A stretch of 51,362 bases of DNA from contig JABYQR010000320.1 of the NCBI GenBank assembly GCA_022592445.1, positions 1 to 51,362 of the forward strand, written 5' to 3'. The notes below the pieces were generated by a model. It was not told where the DNA came from, made no database searches, and was given only the letters and a program-made list of their open reading frames with translations. Positions within the stretch are counted from its first letter, which is position 1. Each line of letters starts with the position of its first letter. This DNA is from Cytidiella melzeri. Taxonomy: Eukaryota > Basidiomycota > Agaricomycetes > Polyporales > Irpicaceae. This document shows, piece after piece, positions 12,627-22,487 of the stretch. The translations under genes and the position numbers were made by a program.

Positions 12627-14008
12627 CTCGAAGCCGACTGTGTCGATACCTTGAGATTTCCGTCCAACATACTGGGTTGCTGGTCAAAGCTCATCGACGT
12701 CGGAATCACGTCTGCGCTTTGCAAGGCAAAGATAGTTCTTTACCCTGAACGTGCAAGTCCAAGGGTGAAGCACATACGTCAGAGAACAGCAGGGATGAGA
12801 CTTACAGCCAGCTTCCCAATGAACAGTCGGAGAGAACACCAAGGGGCTGGACGTGCCAGAGCGTGTACGATGTGGCAGCTGGAAAGGCGTCCTAGTGAGG
12901 TTCGAGAGATATGCTAAACGCAGCGAGGAGAGTGGACAACGCAGAGAAAGGAAGATTGTGACTGGAAGCAGTTTGAAGACGAGCCTTGCACACCCGAGCA
13001 ACTCTATGCGAGCGGCAGATCAAACTTGAAAGGTGAATCAGCAAAATAAGACGGATGCTTTGTGAGAACAGGATGGACGCACCACTGTTCACTGAGCGTT
13101 CCGACCTCCATTGTATGAGAGGCTCTAGTCACCGCAGCGAGCGCACAACCTTCTTCATCTAGCATGTCCTGTCCGACGTAGAATCCCTCGTCTTTTCCTA
13201 AAACCCCTGCCCTCGCTTCGTGAGTGCCGACGTGTTTGAGAATAACGCCGTGGACGACGAAGGGTAGAGTTAGCATCACCAGCAGGGCCAGCAAAGAGAG
13301 AGGGTCGGTTGCGGTCCGTGTGTTGCATGGGTAGGTTCGTAAGTGCGCGACCTAGTCGATGGTCATGGGTCTTGTAACACATAAGTGTCGAGAACGTTGA
13401 GGCTCGGACATGAGAGTGACGGCAGCGAGTTATGTTGGTGAACGCTTGTGCAAACCTTGTTTAGAGCAATCTCTTCGCGATCTTTAGCGACGCTCTATCA
13501 CTCGTCCAAATTGCCTCAGTCTCAGCGCGGACTTCATCTCTGTAAATACTCCCGACTTTAACAGCTCAGCGAAGGGCCACGGCCATTGCATAATGTTCAG
13601 GGGACGACACACAGGTCTCCGTCTCGATGACAATCATCCTCGTCGCGCTCAGCTCCTTCACGTCGATTAAATCCGCATGTGCTGATACGGCCGGACACAA
13701 TGCCATACCTCGAAAGTTCACCGCGTGGGTCTCACCCTCCCATGGAGCACCAAGATGATGGATAGCACAACAGATAGACATGGATATGGAATCGGACAGC
13801 GTATGGAGTCCTCCAAATTCTCGACATAGTGGACGGGACATCAGTGGTAGAGTCCTATTGCATGTCTCTAGTTTGATCGTGTTCACTGAGAGCGAGGATA
13901 GGATGAGAGCCGGTGAAACGCGCGAATGAACGAGGAGAGTACCGAGGCGTGTGGGCAGTCGAGCAAACCTGATATTTCCAACTATTGCAGGGTTACGAGA
14001 GAGCCGCT

Positions 14009-14186
14009 CTAGTGTACGCGAAGCGTTGTAGTCTCAGTAAGCCTCGATAAAGAGAGGTACTATATGTAATTGCACTGCTAACCTAGTGTACGCGAAGCGT
14101 TGTAGTCTACAGTGCATCAGACAATGTAAAGACAGTGTATAGAATGAATGAACTAACCTCAGTAAGCCTCGATAAAGAGAGGTACT
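14009..14186 (+). repeat. Two interleaved 26-27-bp direct repeats (A-B..A..B)
   Basis: Repeat A (CTAGTGTACGCGAAGCGTTG.., 26 bp) occurs at 14009-14034 and 14083-14108. Repeat B (CAGTAAGCCTCGATAAAGAG.., 27 bp) occurs at 14035-14061 and 14160-14186. In the first unit A abuts B directly; in the second they are separated by about 51 bp ending in CT. The second B ends exactly at the insertion point of the adjacent TIR element. The repeats start right beside the segmental duplication border. Confidence 0.85.
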
Positions 14187-14946
14187 GTACCTTTACGACC
14201 GTAGCGGGGGTCACGGTCACGGTGAGATCGACTTTTGTTGTTATTTTGGTCAATGTCACGGGTCACGGAGGGCTCATGTTGTTAAATTTACGAGTTCTCT
14301 ACAACTGGGTTTGTCGGGCCTGCGGCGCAAAGGGAGTAAAACCATTGGTGAGGACAGGTAGGGGAAGCAATTGACCGTGAGCAACAGCTCCCTCATGTAT
14401 TTTCAGTCCTCTCAGCCCAAGTGTCGGGATTCAAGCCCCGCCGTAACGGAAAGTTCACCACAGCTGTTCATTCTGGCGGCGAGTTTTGCTTCGTCAAATA
14501 AAATAGCTATGCTTCTATCATGTACTTATGTAGAAGACTTTAATGTATGTTCACTGAACATGCATACCATGGAGGAAGGAGAATCGAAAGCATGGCCACG
14601 GCCACACTCAGGGTGGCGCCACAAAGTTCCATATCGGGTTCTTTGTGCTCTCTCATTGGTTGCTGACTATACTTTGATCGTTTCAACCTTAACCTTGAAT
14701 TGAAAGGTTTTCTGAGGTGCGGTTGATGAATACAAAGTGATATAAGCATATTTCTTATGTGGTAACAACCGGGGATTCATGTTTTGAAACTCTGTCTTTA
14801 CTTCAGCGCTTCAATGGGTCACGAGGCGCCCGACATGTTGTTATTTCGGCCCATGTCACAGGTCCCACCGGCAATTTGTTGCTAAATTTTAACAACATGG
14901 GGTGTCACGGTCACAACCCATGCCCGCTACGGTCGTAAAGGTACAG
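14185..14946. mobile_element. Non-autonomous TIR element, 762 bp, TA target duplication
   Basis: Perfect 24-bp terminal inverted repeats start CTGTACCTTTACGACCG at 14185-14208 and end at 14923-14946. Both ends are flanked by TA (14183-14184 and 14947-14948). Inside the ends lie two related direct segments of about 55 bp (14236-14293 and 14836-14893, TGTTGTTATTTYGGYC..). No transposase is encoded, so this is a MITE-like element. A TA duplication fits Tc1/mariner-like transposition, but the family is not proven. Confidence 0.85.
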
Positions 14947-15027
14947 TACTGAGGAACAAAGAGTTTGGTCGCCCGAAGATTGAAAACTGCGGGCGCTCAT
15001 AGTCTCGGAACCAGCCGTTTGCGATAC

Positions 15028-16150
15028 CTGTTTTGGAAAGCGGAGTTCGAAAAAGACAAAAAACGAGGTATGCAAACGTCTGGTGAATTCGGTCAGTGGC
15101 GGGTACCGCTCAGTCGCACGTGACTCCCGCCAGTCAGTGTGTCGTGCTTGAGCGCCCATTATCGAATTCTGTATGCACATTCGGGACTTCGTACTCTCTA
15201 CTACTAGTCCCCTCCAGTCTCTCACATATGTTATTCATATTCTCACTAATATCAGACAAATAAATTTGAATAAGATTAAACCCTAAGTCGTGGATAATTC
15301 CCTCTCGGCCGCACTAGACAGCCGGATAATGATAACCAGTGCTCGGCCCTCGACCTCGATTCAGGCTTGCCCCACTCGTCCCCTCATTCGAAAATGCACG
15401 GAAAGCAGATAGCCAGTACGCGAGAAGATATTTTTCTGGCAACTTCTCGGGAGGCAATTTGGGGCGCGACGCAAGTCACGGTAATGTCTTGATTCGACGT
15501 TGTCGAGGACCCGTTTGTTGGCATCGAGGGCGCCTCGTGCCGTGACACCGTGTTTGTGTCCGCGAGGTGGTTTGTGGCGGTTCTTGAATATCCCAGCAGT
15601 CGCTCGCAGTGCTTGAGCGCAATGCGAGCATATCCAGAGTTTATTAGACGAAATGAACATGTATATAATTGGGACTCACCAACCATTGAGTGCCCATCTC
15701 CATGTGCCGGCTGAGGTGGTACCAGAACCAAACAATATTCAGTTGTTGTCCTGTATCCGTCATCAAGTCGTTGTGGCGTAGTCGAGCCGTGTGAGGCACC
15801 GTTACGCGAGGGTTGTACGTGCCGCGTTGATGGACTCGTTCTTGACTTATGTCTGATGTTGAAGGGACCTTGTGGTGTTCATTGTTGATGATGGCAAGGT
15901 CCTCAAAAGATGAGAAAGCGACACGAGAGGCAAGGGACAAGGGGTAGACGAAAGGGCGCGACGGCACGAGATGGAACACGAGGTGGTGGGCGAAAAATGA
16001 AAATAAAACTTGAAATTTGGCCAGGTGCCCGCAGAAAGTCTTCGATTTCGAGCACGTGCGACTGAGCGGTACCCGCCACTGACCAATTACACCAGACGTT
16101 AAGGAGCGTGGTTCATTGTGTCTTTTTCGAACTCCGCGCTCCAAACAAGG
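15028..16150. repeat. Long inverted repeat pair, arms about 95 bp, 0.93 kb apart
   Basis: The left arm (15028-15122) is the reverse complement of the right arm (16053-16150). The inner 32 bp are perfect (GGTCAGTGGCGGGTACCGCT..), and the outer part contains GCGGAGTTCGAAAAAGACA on both sides. A weaker shared block around TAGTCTCG lies outside both arms. The roughly 930 bp between carries minus-strand open stretches with no recognisable family. It may be an old non-autonomous DNA transposon whose outer ends have decayed; I cannot identify target duplications. Confidence 0.7.
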
Positions 16151-16383
16151 AAGGAGCATCGGCGACGTCCGCGCTCTCCCTTAACGTCTGGTTCGAGACT
16201 AGGGCGCTCATACGCTACACTACAGTCCGTAAAAGAAAAGTGTTGTTCATACCTGATGAACCGTAACAAAAACCTTCGATTCCAACATGCCCACTCAGCG
16301 GGTGTGAACTACAATTGGCCCATACCATCCAGAAAACGACTGTGCTTCTCGCGAGCGAGAGGCTTTGTCATGATGTCGGCGAC

Positions 16384-16608
16384 TGTTGAGCTGTGTCAAA
16401 ACCGTGTGGTGAGCTGTGACAAAACCGCATGTTGAGCTGTGTCGAAACGCGATGGAAAGCTGACTAGCGCTCACGCGCTCCGTATCTACATATGTTTGTA
16501 TGCTCATAGTTGTAGATAAAAACCTCACAACTCCTGTAGCAATACAGACGTCTTTTACTCTCACTACTCGCCCCCAAAGCCTACACCTAACCCTACCAAC
16601 CAACAACA
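16384..16608 (+). repeat. Probable 5' LTR of the Ty1/copia element (approximate)
   Basis: A short region begins TGTTGAGCTGTG, has three tandem variants of GAGCTGTGTCAAAACCG (16387-16450), and ends ..CCAACCAACAACA just before the leader of the gag-pol frame. About 60 bp further on is GGTTATGAGCCCC, a word compatible with a priming site. No second LTR exists because the 3' end of the element is missing, so the boundaries rest only on TG..CA and position. Confidence 0.4.
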
Positions 16609-16899
16609 GGTAAGCGTCCCTTTCCCCTGCCTCTGTCGGGCTAGTGTCGCGGTTGGCGATACTGGCTCGACAGGTTATGAGCCCCGCGCCTGTCACTCTC
16701 GTCTACGACGATTGAGTGCGGCGCTTATCTGCAGCGCTCGCTCTCGCCGCGCATGTTGAGCGTACCTCGTTCCATGTCGCGCGCGATCAACGTCGACGCT
16801 GTCCGCGGGCGCGCGCTTGGGCCCCGCTAGGGTGAAACCTTGTCGCTGTTGTTTTCAACGTCACTGATGAAGGTCTTCCCCTAGAACTCTTACATTATC

Positions 16900-19344
16900 A
16901 TGGCCGACAATGCCACTCTCTCCTCCATCAAGCATCTAGACAGTACAAATTGGAACGTCTGGAGCACAAACATTAAGGCCTACCTCATGACGCGCAAATC
17001 CTTCCGCGCTGTCGAGGAGCCTATGGAGCGGCCGACTGGCATCCCTGCCGTCGCTGCCCATGGTGATAGCCCAGCAATTGCTGCTCGCCCTCCTACTCAG
17101 GAGGAGCTTGACGCTTACAATGCCTGGGCGGAGAAGGATGAGGAGGCACGTGGAGCAATTATCCTCCGTGCTGTCCCATCCATTCAAGAGCTCATTGTGG
17201 ATCTCCCCACTGCTAATGAGGTGTGGGAGCTCCTCAAGGCGAAGTATGGCAAGCCCAGTGTCCCCCTCATGTTCACTGAGTTTAGGCATGCCATTGACCA
17301 CGTCATTGCTGCTGACAAGCACCCTGGACCTGCGATTGACCAGTTCCTTCAGCACTTCCAGCGTCTGTCCGGCTATGGCGTTGAGGTCCCGCTCTTTCTT
17401 CAGGGCATGCTCCTGATCACCAAGGCTCCTCCGTACGCCAACACCCTTCTCCAGTTTCTCGCCGCCGCTACCTCTGTCAACGACGTCAAGCCTGCCAATA
17501 TTGGTGTTGCCATCGTCAACTCCTACGAGCAGTCTAAGTCCCGTGGCAAAGGCAAGCAGGCGCAGCCCCAGGCCTCAAAGGTGACCGCTGTCAAGCGTAA
17601 GCCTGGCAGCGACCCGAAGTTTGGCCAGCAGCAGACGCAGCAGCGCCCTCAGGGTCAGCAGCAGCAGACGCAGCAGGGGCAGCAGCAGCAGAATGGACCA
17701 AAGAAGAGGACTCGTCACCGCTCTCGTGGCAATAAAGGCGGTGGACACAACCACTTTGCTAGCGTCGCGTTGACCGCACCGCTGGCACCCGTCTTTGCTC
17801 CAGCTCCAGTGCCTGCACCTGAGCCAGTTAAGGTTCCGCTTGATAAGCGTATTGGTGCTCGTCCTGTTCGAGCTGGAAACAACTACCCCAGCTTCAAGGC
17901 GGCTCAGGCTCTTGCCCAGCGCCTTGGAGTTCCTGCTACGGCTGAGCGTATCCGTACCCTCGAGGCTGTCATTTGCGACAAGCCGTCAGCCAAGCGCCCT
18001 TCTCCTGAACCAGAGTTTGTTGAAGGTTCGAGTCGCCCCTCGAAGCGTGGCAGGGTCGACGTTGTCTCCGACAGCGAAGACGAGGAAGTTGTCTTCCACG
18101 ATAGTCCTTCCAAGGAGACCCCTGTGTCCCTTGACGAGCTCCGCGCACCTACTCCCGGGCCTTACAACGATGATGAGGATGATGCAGTCTTGTTCGGTAC
18201 TGACGACGATGACGATTACCTCAAGACCGCTGGTACTTACAACTGGCAAGTCTTTTGTTCTTGTGTCCCTGCACTCACAGTCGCTGACGCCGTTCCAACA
18301 GATTCTGCTTGTGAACGTGATCGCGTAGTTATTTCGTCGATGTATTACCATAACGTCTCGAATAAATGTGTGCATGACAGGGATTTTGCAGAATGTACTA
18401 AGTGTGAGAAACATCTCGACGCAGAATCACAACACTTGTGGCTGCTCGACTCTGGTGCTTCTATGCACTTCACCTTTGATGAGAATGAGTTGCAAGATAA
18501 ACGCACTCTACCACGACCGATCACAGTCTCAACTGCAACTCGGAACGTTAAAATTACGATCGTGGGTAACGTTACAATGCGTCTCTCAAATGGTGACACT
18601 TATACATTGGACAAAGTGTACTATATGCCAAATCTGAATGTCAAACTCATATCACTCGGTCAGCTGCTAAATAGTGGCATGCGTGTTACCGGTGATTACC
18701 AGCAAATTGAGGTCATCAGTGAAACTGGTAAGCTTTGGCTTCGTTTCGACCCTCTGTTTCCTAGATGTCCTACGTTTGGGATTCAGAATCACGCACATGT
18801 CGCTAGTCGACAAGTTGCAAATGTCACTCATGACATTGCCCATCGACGTTTTGCGCACCCTGGCAATGAGGTGTTGCGCCGTCTGAAGGGTCACACAAAG
18901 GGATTACCGGATTTCGAGTTTGATCCACAAAAAACCCCCTGTCAAGGATGCGCGCAAGGCAAGATGCCTACATGCCCTTTCCCTGCATCAGATCAGCGTG
19001 CGACTAGATCATTCCAGATCATCCACTCTGATTTGAAGGAATTCCCTGTCGAATCATACCACCGTCACAAATACGTAATCACGTTTGTTGACGATTTCAC
19101 ATCACACACGTGGTTGAAGGCATTACGACAGAAGTCTCAAGCCATAGACGCTACAAGACAATTTCTCGCTATGGTGAATACTCAGTTCAACGCCAAAGTC
19201 GAGAAATGGATGTCCGATGCAGGGGGAGAGTACAAGTCAAAAGCATTTGATGACTTGTTACTTGACAACGGCATTGTTATCCTTCAGTCCACGCCACACA
19301 TGCATCAGCAGAATGGTCGTGCTGAACGATTCATGCGTACAATA
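16900..19344 (+). pseudogene. copia Gag-protease-integrase polyprotein, N-terminal part
   Basis: The frame opens at ATG 16900 and stays open. Residues 1-220 resemble copia Gag (TNWNVWSTNIKAYL.., EVWELLKAKYG). A Gln-rich stretch (about 245-270) and a basic KKRTRHRSRGNKGGG segment follow; no CCHC knuckle is visible. The aspartic protease motif LLDSGAS lies at about residue 515. The GAG-pre-integrase/HHCC region has HRRFAHPGNEVLRRL and CQGCAQGK. Integrase catalytic residues are visible in HSDLKEFP (about 711) and DAGGEY, with the third acidic residue in NGRAERFMRT. The frame leaves copia at 19345, where GGGTCG of the inserted Harbinger element begins; another 30 codons are read from the transposon before a stop. 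Confidence 0.92.
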
Positions 19345-19515
19345 GGGTCGTTCAAAGTTGGCGCAGCTCCGCCGCTCGCAGCTCGCAGCGCCGGCTTTGC
19401 GACCGGCCCGGTGTGCGCTAAACGTACTTGGTAGTCACGGCGATGTAACGCAGCGACAATTGTAATCAATTTTCTTCGCTTGCACTTCCTTCACCATTCT
19501 CAACCATCCTCAGCT

Positions 19516-20813
19516 ATGCCTTACACTCCATATCGCACAGAGATCACTCGAGCATACCTCCGGAGCATGCTGCTTCGGGAAATCATCAATCCTTCTGACA
19601 ATCTTGAAGACGCTCTTATGCAGCTTCAAACTGATGTTGGAATTCTTGCCGCTGTCATGCAAGCACGCTACCTTCGTGCACGACCTCCTGTCCTAAAAGT
19701 CCCCAACTTGCATCTTGCATGGGTGTATGCCCAAAGTCCTCACACTCATAACCGGTTTCAGAGCATGCTTCGTGTGTCTCCAGAGGTGTTTCAAACACTT
19801 TTGAACTTGATTGATGACCATCCTGTTTTCACCAACAATTCCAACAATTCGCAGGCACCAGTGGAGCTGCAGCTAGCTGTGACACTGTACCGTTTGGGAC
19901 GGTATGGCAATGGTGCTTCAGTAGAGGACATTGCGAGAACCGCTGGGGTTTCAGAGGGCACAGTGGTGTTGTATACTCAACATTGCTTTGATGCTATTGA
20001 GTCTCTTCACGATCTCTTCGTTCGAAGGTTGAGACCGGAGGAGAAGGAGAAGGAGAAGGTGTGGATGGATGAGCACTTAGGATTTCGTGGAACCTGGCGA
20101 AATGGCTGGGTAATGTATGATGGTACAATTGTTGCCCTCTTCTCAAAGCCAGGCCAGAATGGTGATGCATACTACACTCGTAAGTGCAATTACGGACTTA
20201 ATGTTCAGGTATGTGTCAAACTACAATGATATCCAAAGTCTTCATTCAATTCTCTCAGATTGGAAACATCCCATCTTCTTTGCGGATTGTGGACTACTCG
20301 CATGGACTTGTTGGTTCCGCTCACGACACAAGTGCCTTTGAGCACACTGCTGCTGCAAAGTTTCCCGATTGGTTTTTTGAAGAGGGCGAGTTTGCATGGA
20401 CTGACTCAGAATATCCTTGTAATGCAAGGACAATTCCTGTTCACAAGAAACCAGCATCTCTTCACCCACACAACAAGCTTTTTGATGCTGTTGTTGCTAG
20501 CTTTCGTGTCCGGTCAGAGCACTGCATGGGTGCTTTGAAAGGTCGCTGGCAGTGCTTGAGAGGACTTCGAGTTCCAATCCGCAATAACAACGAGCATTTG
20601 CAGGCTTGTCGCTGGATTACAATTGCAATTATTCTCCACAATCTTTGCATTGATGTAGAGGGGTGTGGGAACATGGACAGATTTATTGGTGAACTTGCAG
20701 GACAAGAGGGAGGACAAGATGTTGGGGAGGCACAAGAGGAATTAGATGCTGCAGAAAACAATAGCAAACGGCAGCAGCTAGCTGATGAACTTGTAGCTTT
20801 TAAAGCATTATAG
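19516..20813 (+). CDS. PIF/Harbinger transposase (DDE_Tnp_4 type), apparently intact
   Basis: Two exons, 19516-20208 and 20259-20813, are separated by a 50-bp phase-0 intron (GTATGT..CTCAG). They give 415 residues, a normal length. I chose ATG 19516 (MPYTPYRTEITRAYL) because the upstream in-frame ATG lies in leader sequence. The N-terminal half has the helix-turn-helix region (ELQLAVTLYRLGRYG.., DIARTAGVSEGTV). Catalytic residues are visible in MYDGTIVALF (first D), GSAHDTSAF (second D) and RSEHCMGALKGRWQ (E). It would excise and integrate the element together with the second protein. No stop or frameshift is seen, so the protein could be functional even though the element's right end is damaged. 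It could act on related elements elsewhere. Confidence 0.93.
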
Positions 20814-20898
20814 ATGATTAAAGTTCAGGTATATAGAATATCTACATCAGAATCAAGACAATTGTTGGGTATGTTGTATTCTACACAGAAGAGCCAAC

Positions 20899-22231
20899 CT
20901 ATTCATCATCAGATGGAAGTTGTCCATTCTCAGCATCCCATTCAGGAGAACCGTCACGTTGGGAAGGACCAGCAAGCTCATCTGAAAGACGAGGACGTTT
21001 ACGAGACTCACTCGTTGAGCTTGCAAGAAGCTCTTTCAGCTTCTTGCGGTACTCTTCAAGAGTCCAAACTCCTGCCCTGTACTTCTCAAGTAGCTGTGTG
21101 CGCTCAAAACGAGCATCTTCACGCCGGCGATGCTCAGCAATGGATGCAGCGTTTTCTCTGCAACTTCATCAGCATATGCATGTTCACAAAAGACTGAACA
21201 CACCTTGCAAAGTCCAAGAGCATAGCATCTATCCCACGCTTCTTGCTCACCGGCTTGATGAAGCCTGAAGATGTTCAAGCTTCTCAGCAGACATGTTGAC
21301 AGAGGCCTTTGGACCACGACTAGAGTGTGGGGGAGCTGAGGAGGGCACTGGTGATGGCGGACCGTTGGTTGCGTCATCTCCAAAAGTGCGGAATGTAGGA
21401 GAGTTCGGAGCTGTATCAGGGGTAGGCTCAGGACGATTGTTGAGTGGCTGAAGATGGATAGTACGCCTTCCCAGAGGTCCAATTCCTGTTGTAATGGCAA
21501 TGGGAGTGATGTTTGGCCTCTCAGACAAGAGGCGGTGAAGAGCCGGAAAGAAGGGGAACTTCTTTGTGATCTCTTCTGCAAAGAGTTGACATAAATAAGA
21601 ATAGCAGTGCCAAAATGTGTGAACATACCCCATAAGTTCTTGGCCACCTCTGGAGTCTCAGCATTTGGACCCTCTGCAGGGATATAGTGCTTCAGAAACT
21701 CAGACCCATGTTCATCTGCTGCTTCCTCATCATCGTCACGAAGGCCACCTCCAGTGACAACCAGACGAGCCTTCTGCTTCCTGTATGTCCTGATGAGCCT
21801 GTGAATTCAATTGAGCAGGTACATGGGAGCAGAGACCATAATGTTTAACACACCCTTCAAGCTTAGCCTCAATCTTGTTTGCTAGCTTTGCACCATCAAG
21901 CTCATGCAGCTCTGGAAAGAGAGCCTTCCCAATCCGACCATACACTGTAATTTTCCTGTCTCCACTTGTATTCTAATCAGTGAAATGGATCAGTATAGCT
22001 ACTTGACCAATTTCCTGTGCCTCATACCTCATCAGCCTGCTTTCCAAACAGCACCTTCCGGTTTTCCGACTTCTCTGCAAGCTCCAGCAGCTGCCAGGTC
22101 ATTTGCTCTTGCCAATCCAGCTGTGGGAAAGGCTTGGCCAGCTCCTTTACAGCCTTCTTCTTCCCACACTGGGTAACCACGGCCCAATTTCCAGTGGAAA
22201 AACATGAGAAATACGTGAGAAAAAATGGCAA
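20899..22231 (-). CDS. Second Harbinger-associated protein, multi-exon
   Basis: Convergent with the transposase, minus strand. Pieces join through canonical introns: KKKAVKELAKPFPQLDWQEQ (about 22180-22030), then VYGRIGKALFPELHELDGA, then RTYRKQKARLVV with an acidic patch RDDDEEAADEHGSEF ending AKNLW. After an intron near 21630-21580 comes EEITKKFPFFPALHRLL with a Pro/Thr/Ser-rich tail, and finally ARFERTQLLEKYRAGVWTL to a stop at 20899-20901. PIF/Harbinger elements usually carry a second DNA-binding gene of Myb/SANT type. The position and basic/acidic composition fit, but I do not see a clear SANT motif. The 5' exon is uncertain; it may start inside the left hairpin arm (KPLFHPFAHKKNKMKYSVFF). 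Confidence 0.6.
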
Positions 22232-22267
22232 TTTTACAGTACCTTTTTGTAGCAGAAATAGCGCCGA

Positions 22268-22487
22268 AAAACACTGAATATTTCATCTTGTTTTTCTTGT
22301 GAGCAAATGGATGAAAAAGTGGCTTTTTTCTCAATGCGTTTTTCCGGCCTTTTGGTTTCTGTTGAAAATACCATTGAGAAACGCTTTGTTTAGGCATCAC
22401 CAAAAGGCCGGAAAAACGCATTGAGAAAAAAGCCACTTTTTCATCCATTCGCTCACAAGAAAAACAAGATGAAATATTCAGTGTTTT
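22268..22487. repeat. Foldback: 88-bp inverted repeat with 44-bp loop
   Basis: The left arm (22268-22355) and right arm (22400-22487) are reverse complements with one visible mismatch (GAGCAAATGG against GAGCGAATGG). The loop is 22356-22399. The right arm abuts the point where copia coding resumes (CAGCATCAGTC). Because the arm is open in both copies, the right arm fuses in frame to copia reverse transcriptase (RKKPLFHPFAHKKNKMKYSV then FSASVKAELAALCREGG). The DNA could extrude as a cruciform. Confidence 0.92.

Larger units (their letters stand above)
4310..13980. repeat. Segmental duplication, left copy
   Basis: This block is repeated in the same orientation at about 37725-47218. Matching landmarks run throughout: GACGAGGGCAA/GAAGACGG (4540 and 37960), TGTATGGGCTGG (4948 and 38141), AGCAAGCTCAAGCTGCGTTG (5558 and 38734), the complete NLR gene, the NACHT relic, and the shared end CAAACCTGATATTTCCAACT. 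Identity is uneven: near-identical from about 8697 to 13980, around 90% in the 3' part of the NACHT exon, lower in WD40, and much lower from 4310 to 6270. The left border is diffuse and the right border abrupt. Confidence 0.9.
11130..13980. other. Upstream part of duplicated block: unresolved multi-exon or decayed sequence
   Basis: Apart from the NACHT fragment and the hydrophobic segment listed separately, I recognise nothing. Short minus-strand open stretches include 11967-12242 (a hydrophilic stretch containing SLRTPLEPKRDLD), 13004-13294 (hydrophobic start LALLVMLTLPFVVHG) and 13566-13886. Nearly all are present in the right copy with few changes, but identity there may only reflect recent copying, not selection. 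A multi-exon membrane protein on the minus strand is possible; its frames cannot be joined with confidence. Confidence 0.35.
19345..22487. mobile_element. PIF/Harbinger DNA transposon inserted in copia
   Basis: The left end starts GGGTCGTTCAAAGTTGGCGC immediately after copia integrase codons. It is followed by a GC-rich subterminal stretch with inverted words (GCAGCTCCGCCGCTCGCAG). It encodes a spliced transposase (+) and a second, convergent multi-exon gene (-), the usual two-gene layout of the superfamily. No matching right TIR is found; the right side ends in a foldback structure (22268-22487) directly joined to copia. The right end was therefore probably lost or rearranged. Confidence 0.85.

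Noticed and set aside
14425..14450. tRNA-like B box (GGGATTCAAGCCCC) inside the 762-bp TIR element
   Set aside because: No matching A box or cloverleaf could be drawn; likely chance.
14371..14703. 110-codon open frame inside the TIR element as a transposase
   Set aside because: Too short, with no DDE-type motifs or hydrophobic core pattern.
17630..17700. CAG-rich microsatellite in copia Gag
   Set aside because: It encodes a Gln-rich stretch within an open Gag frame with varied codons; ordinary low-complexity coding sequence.
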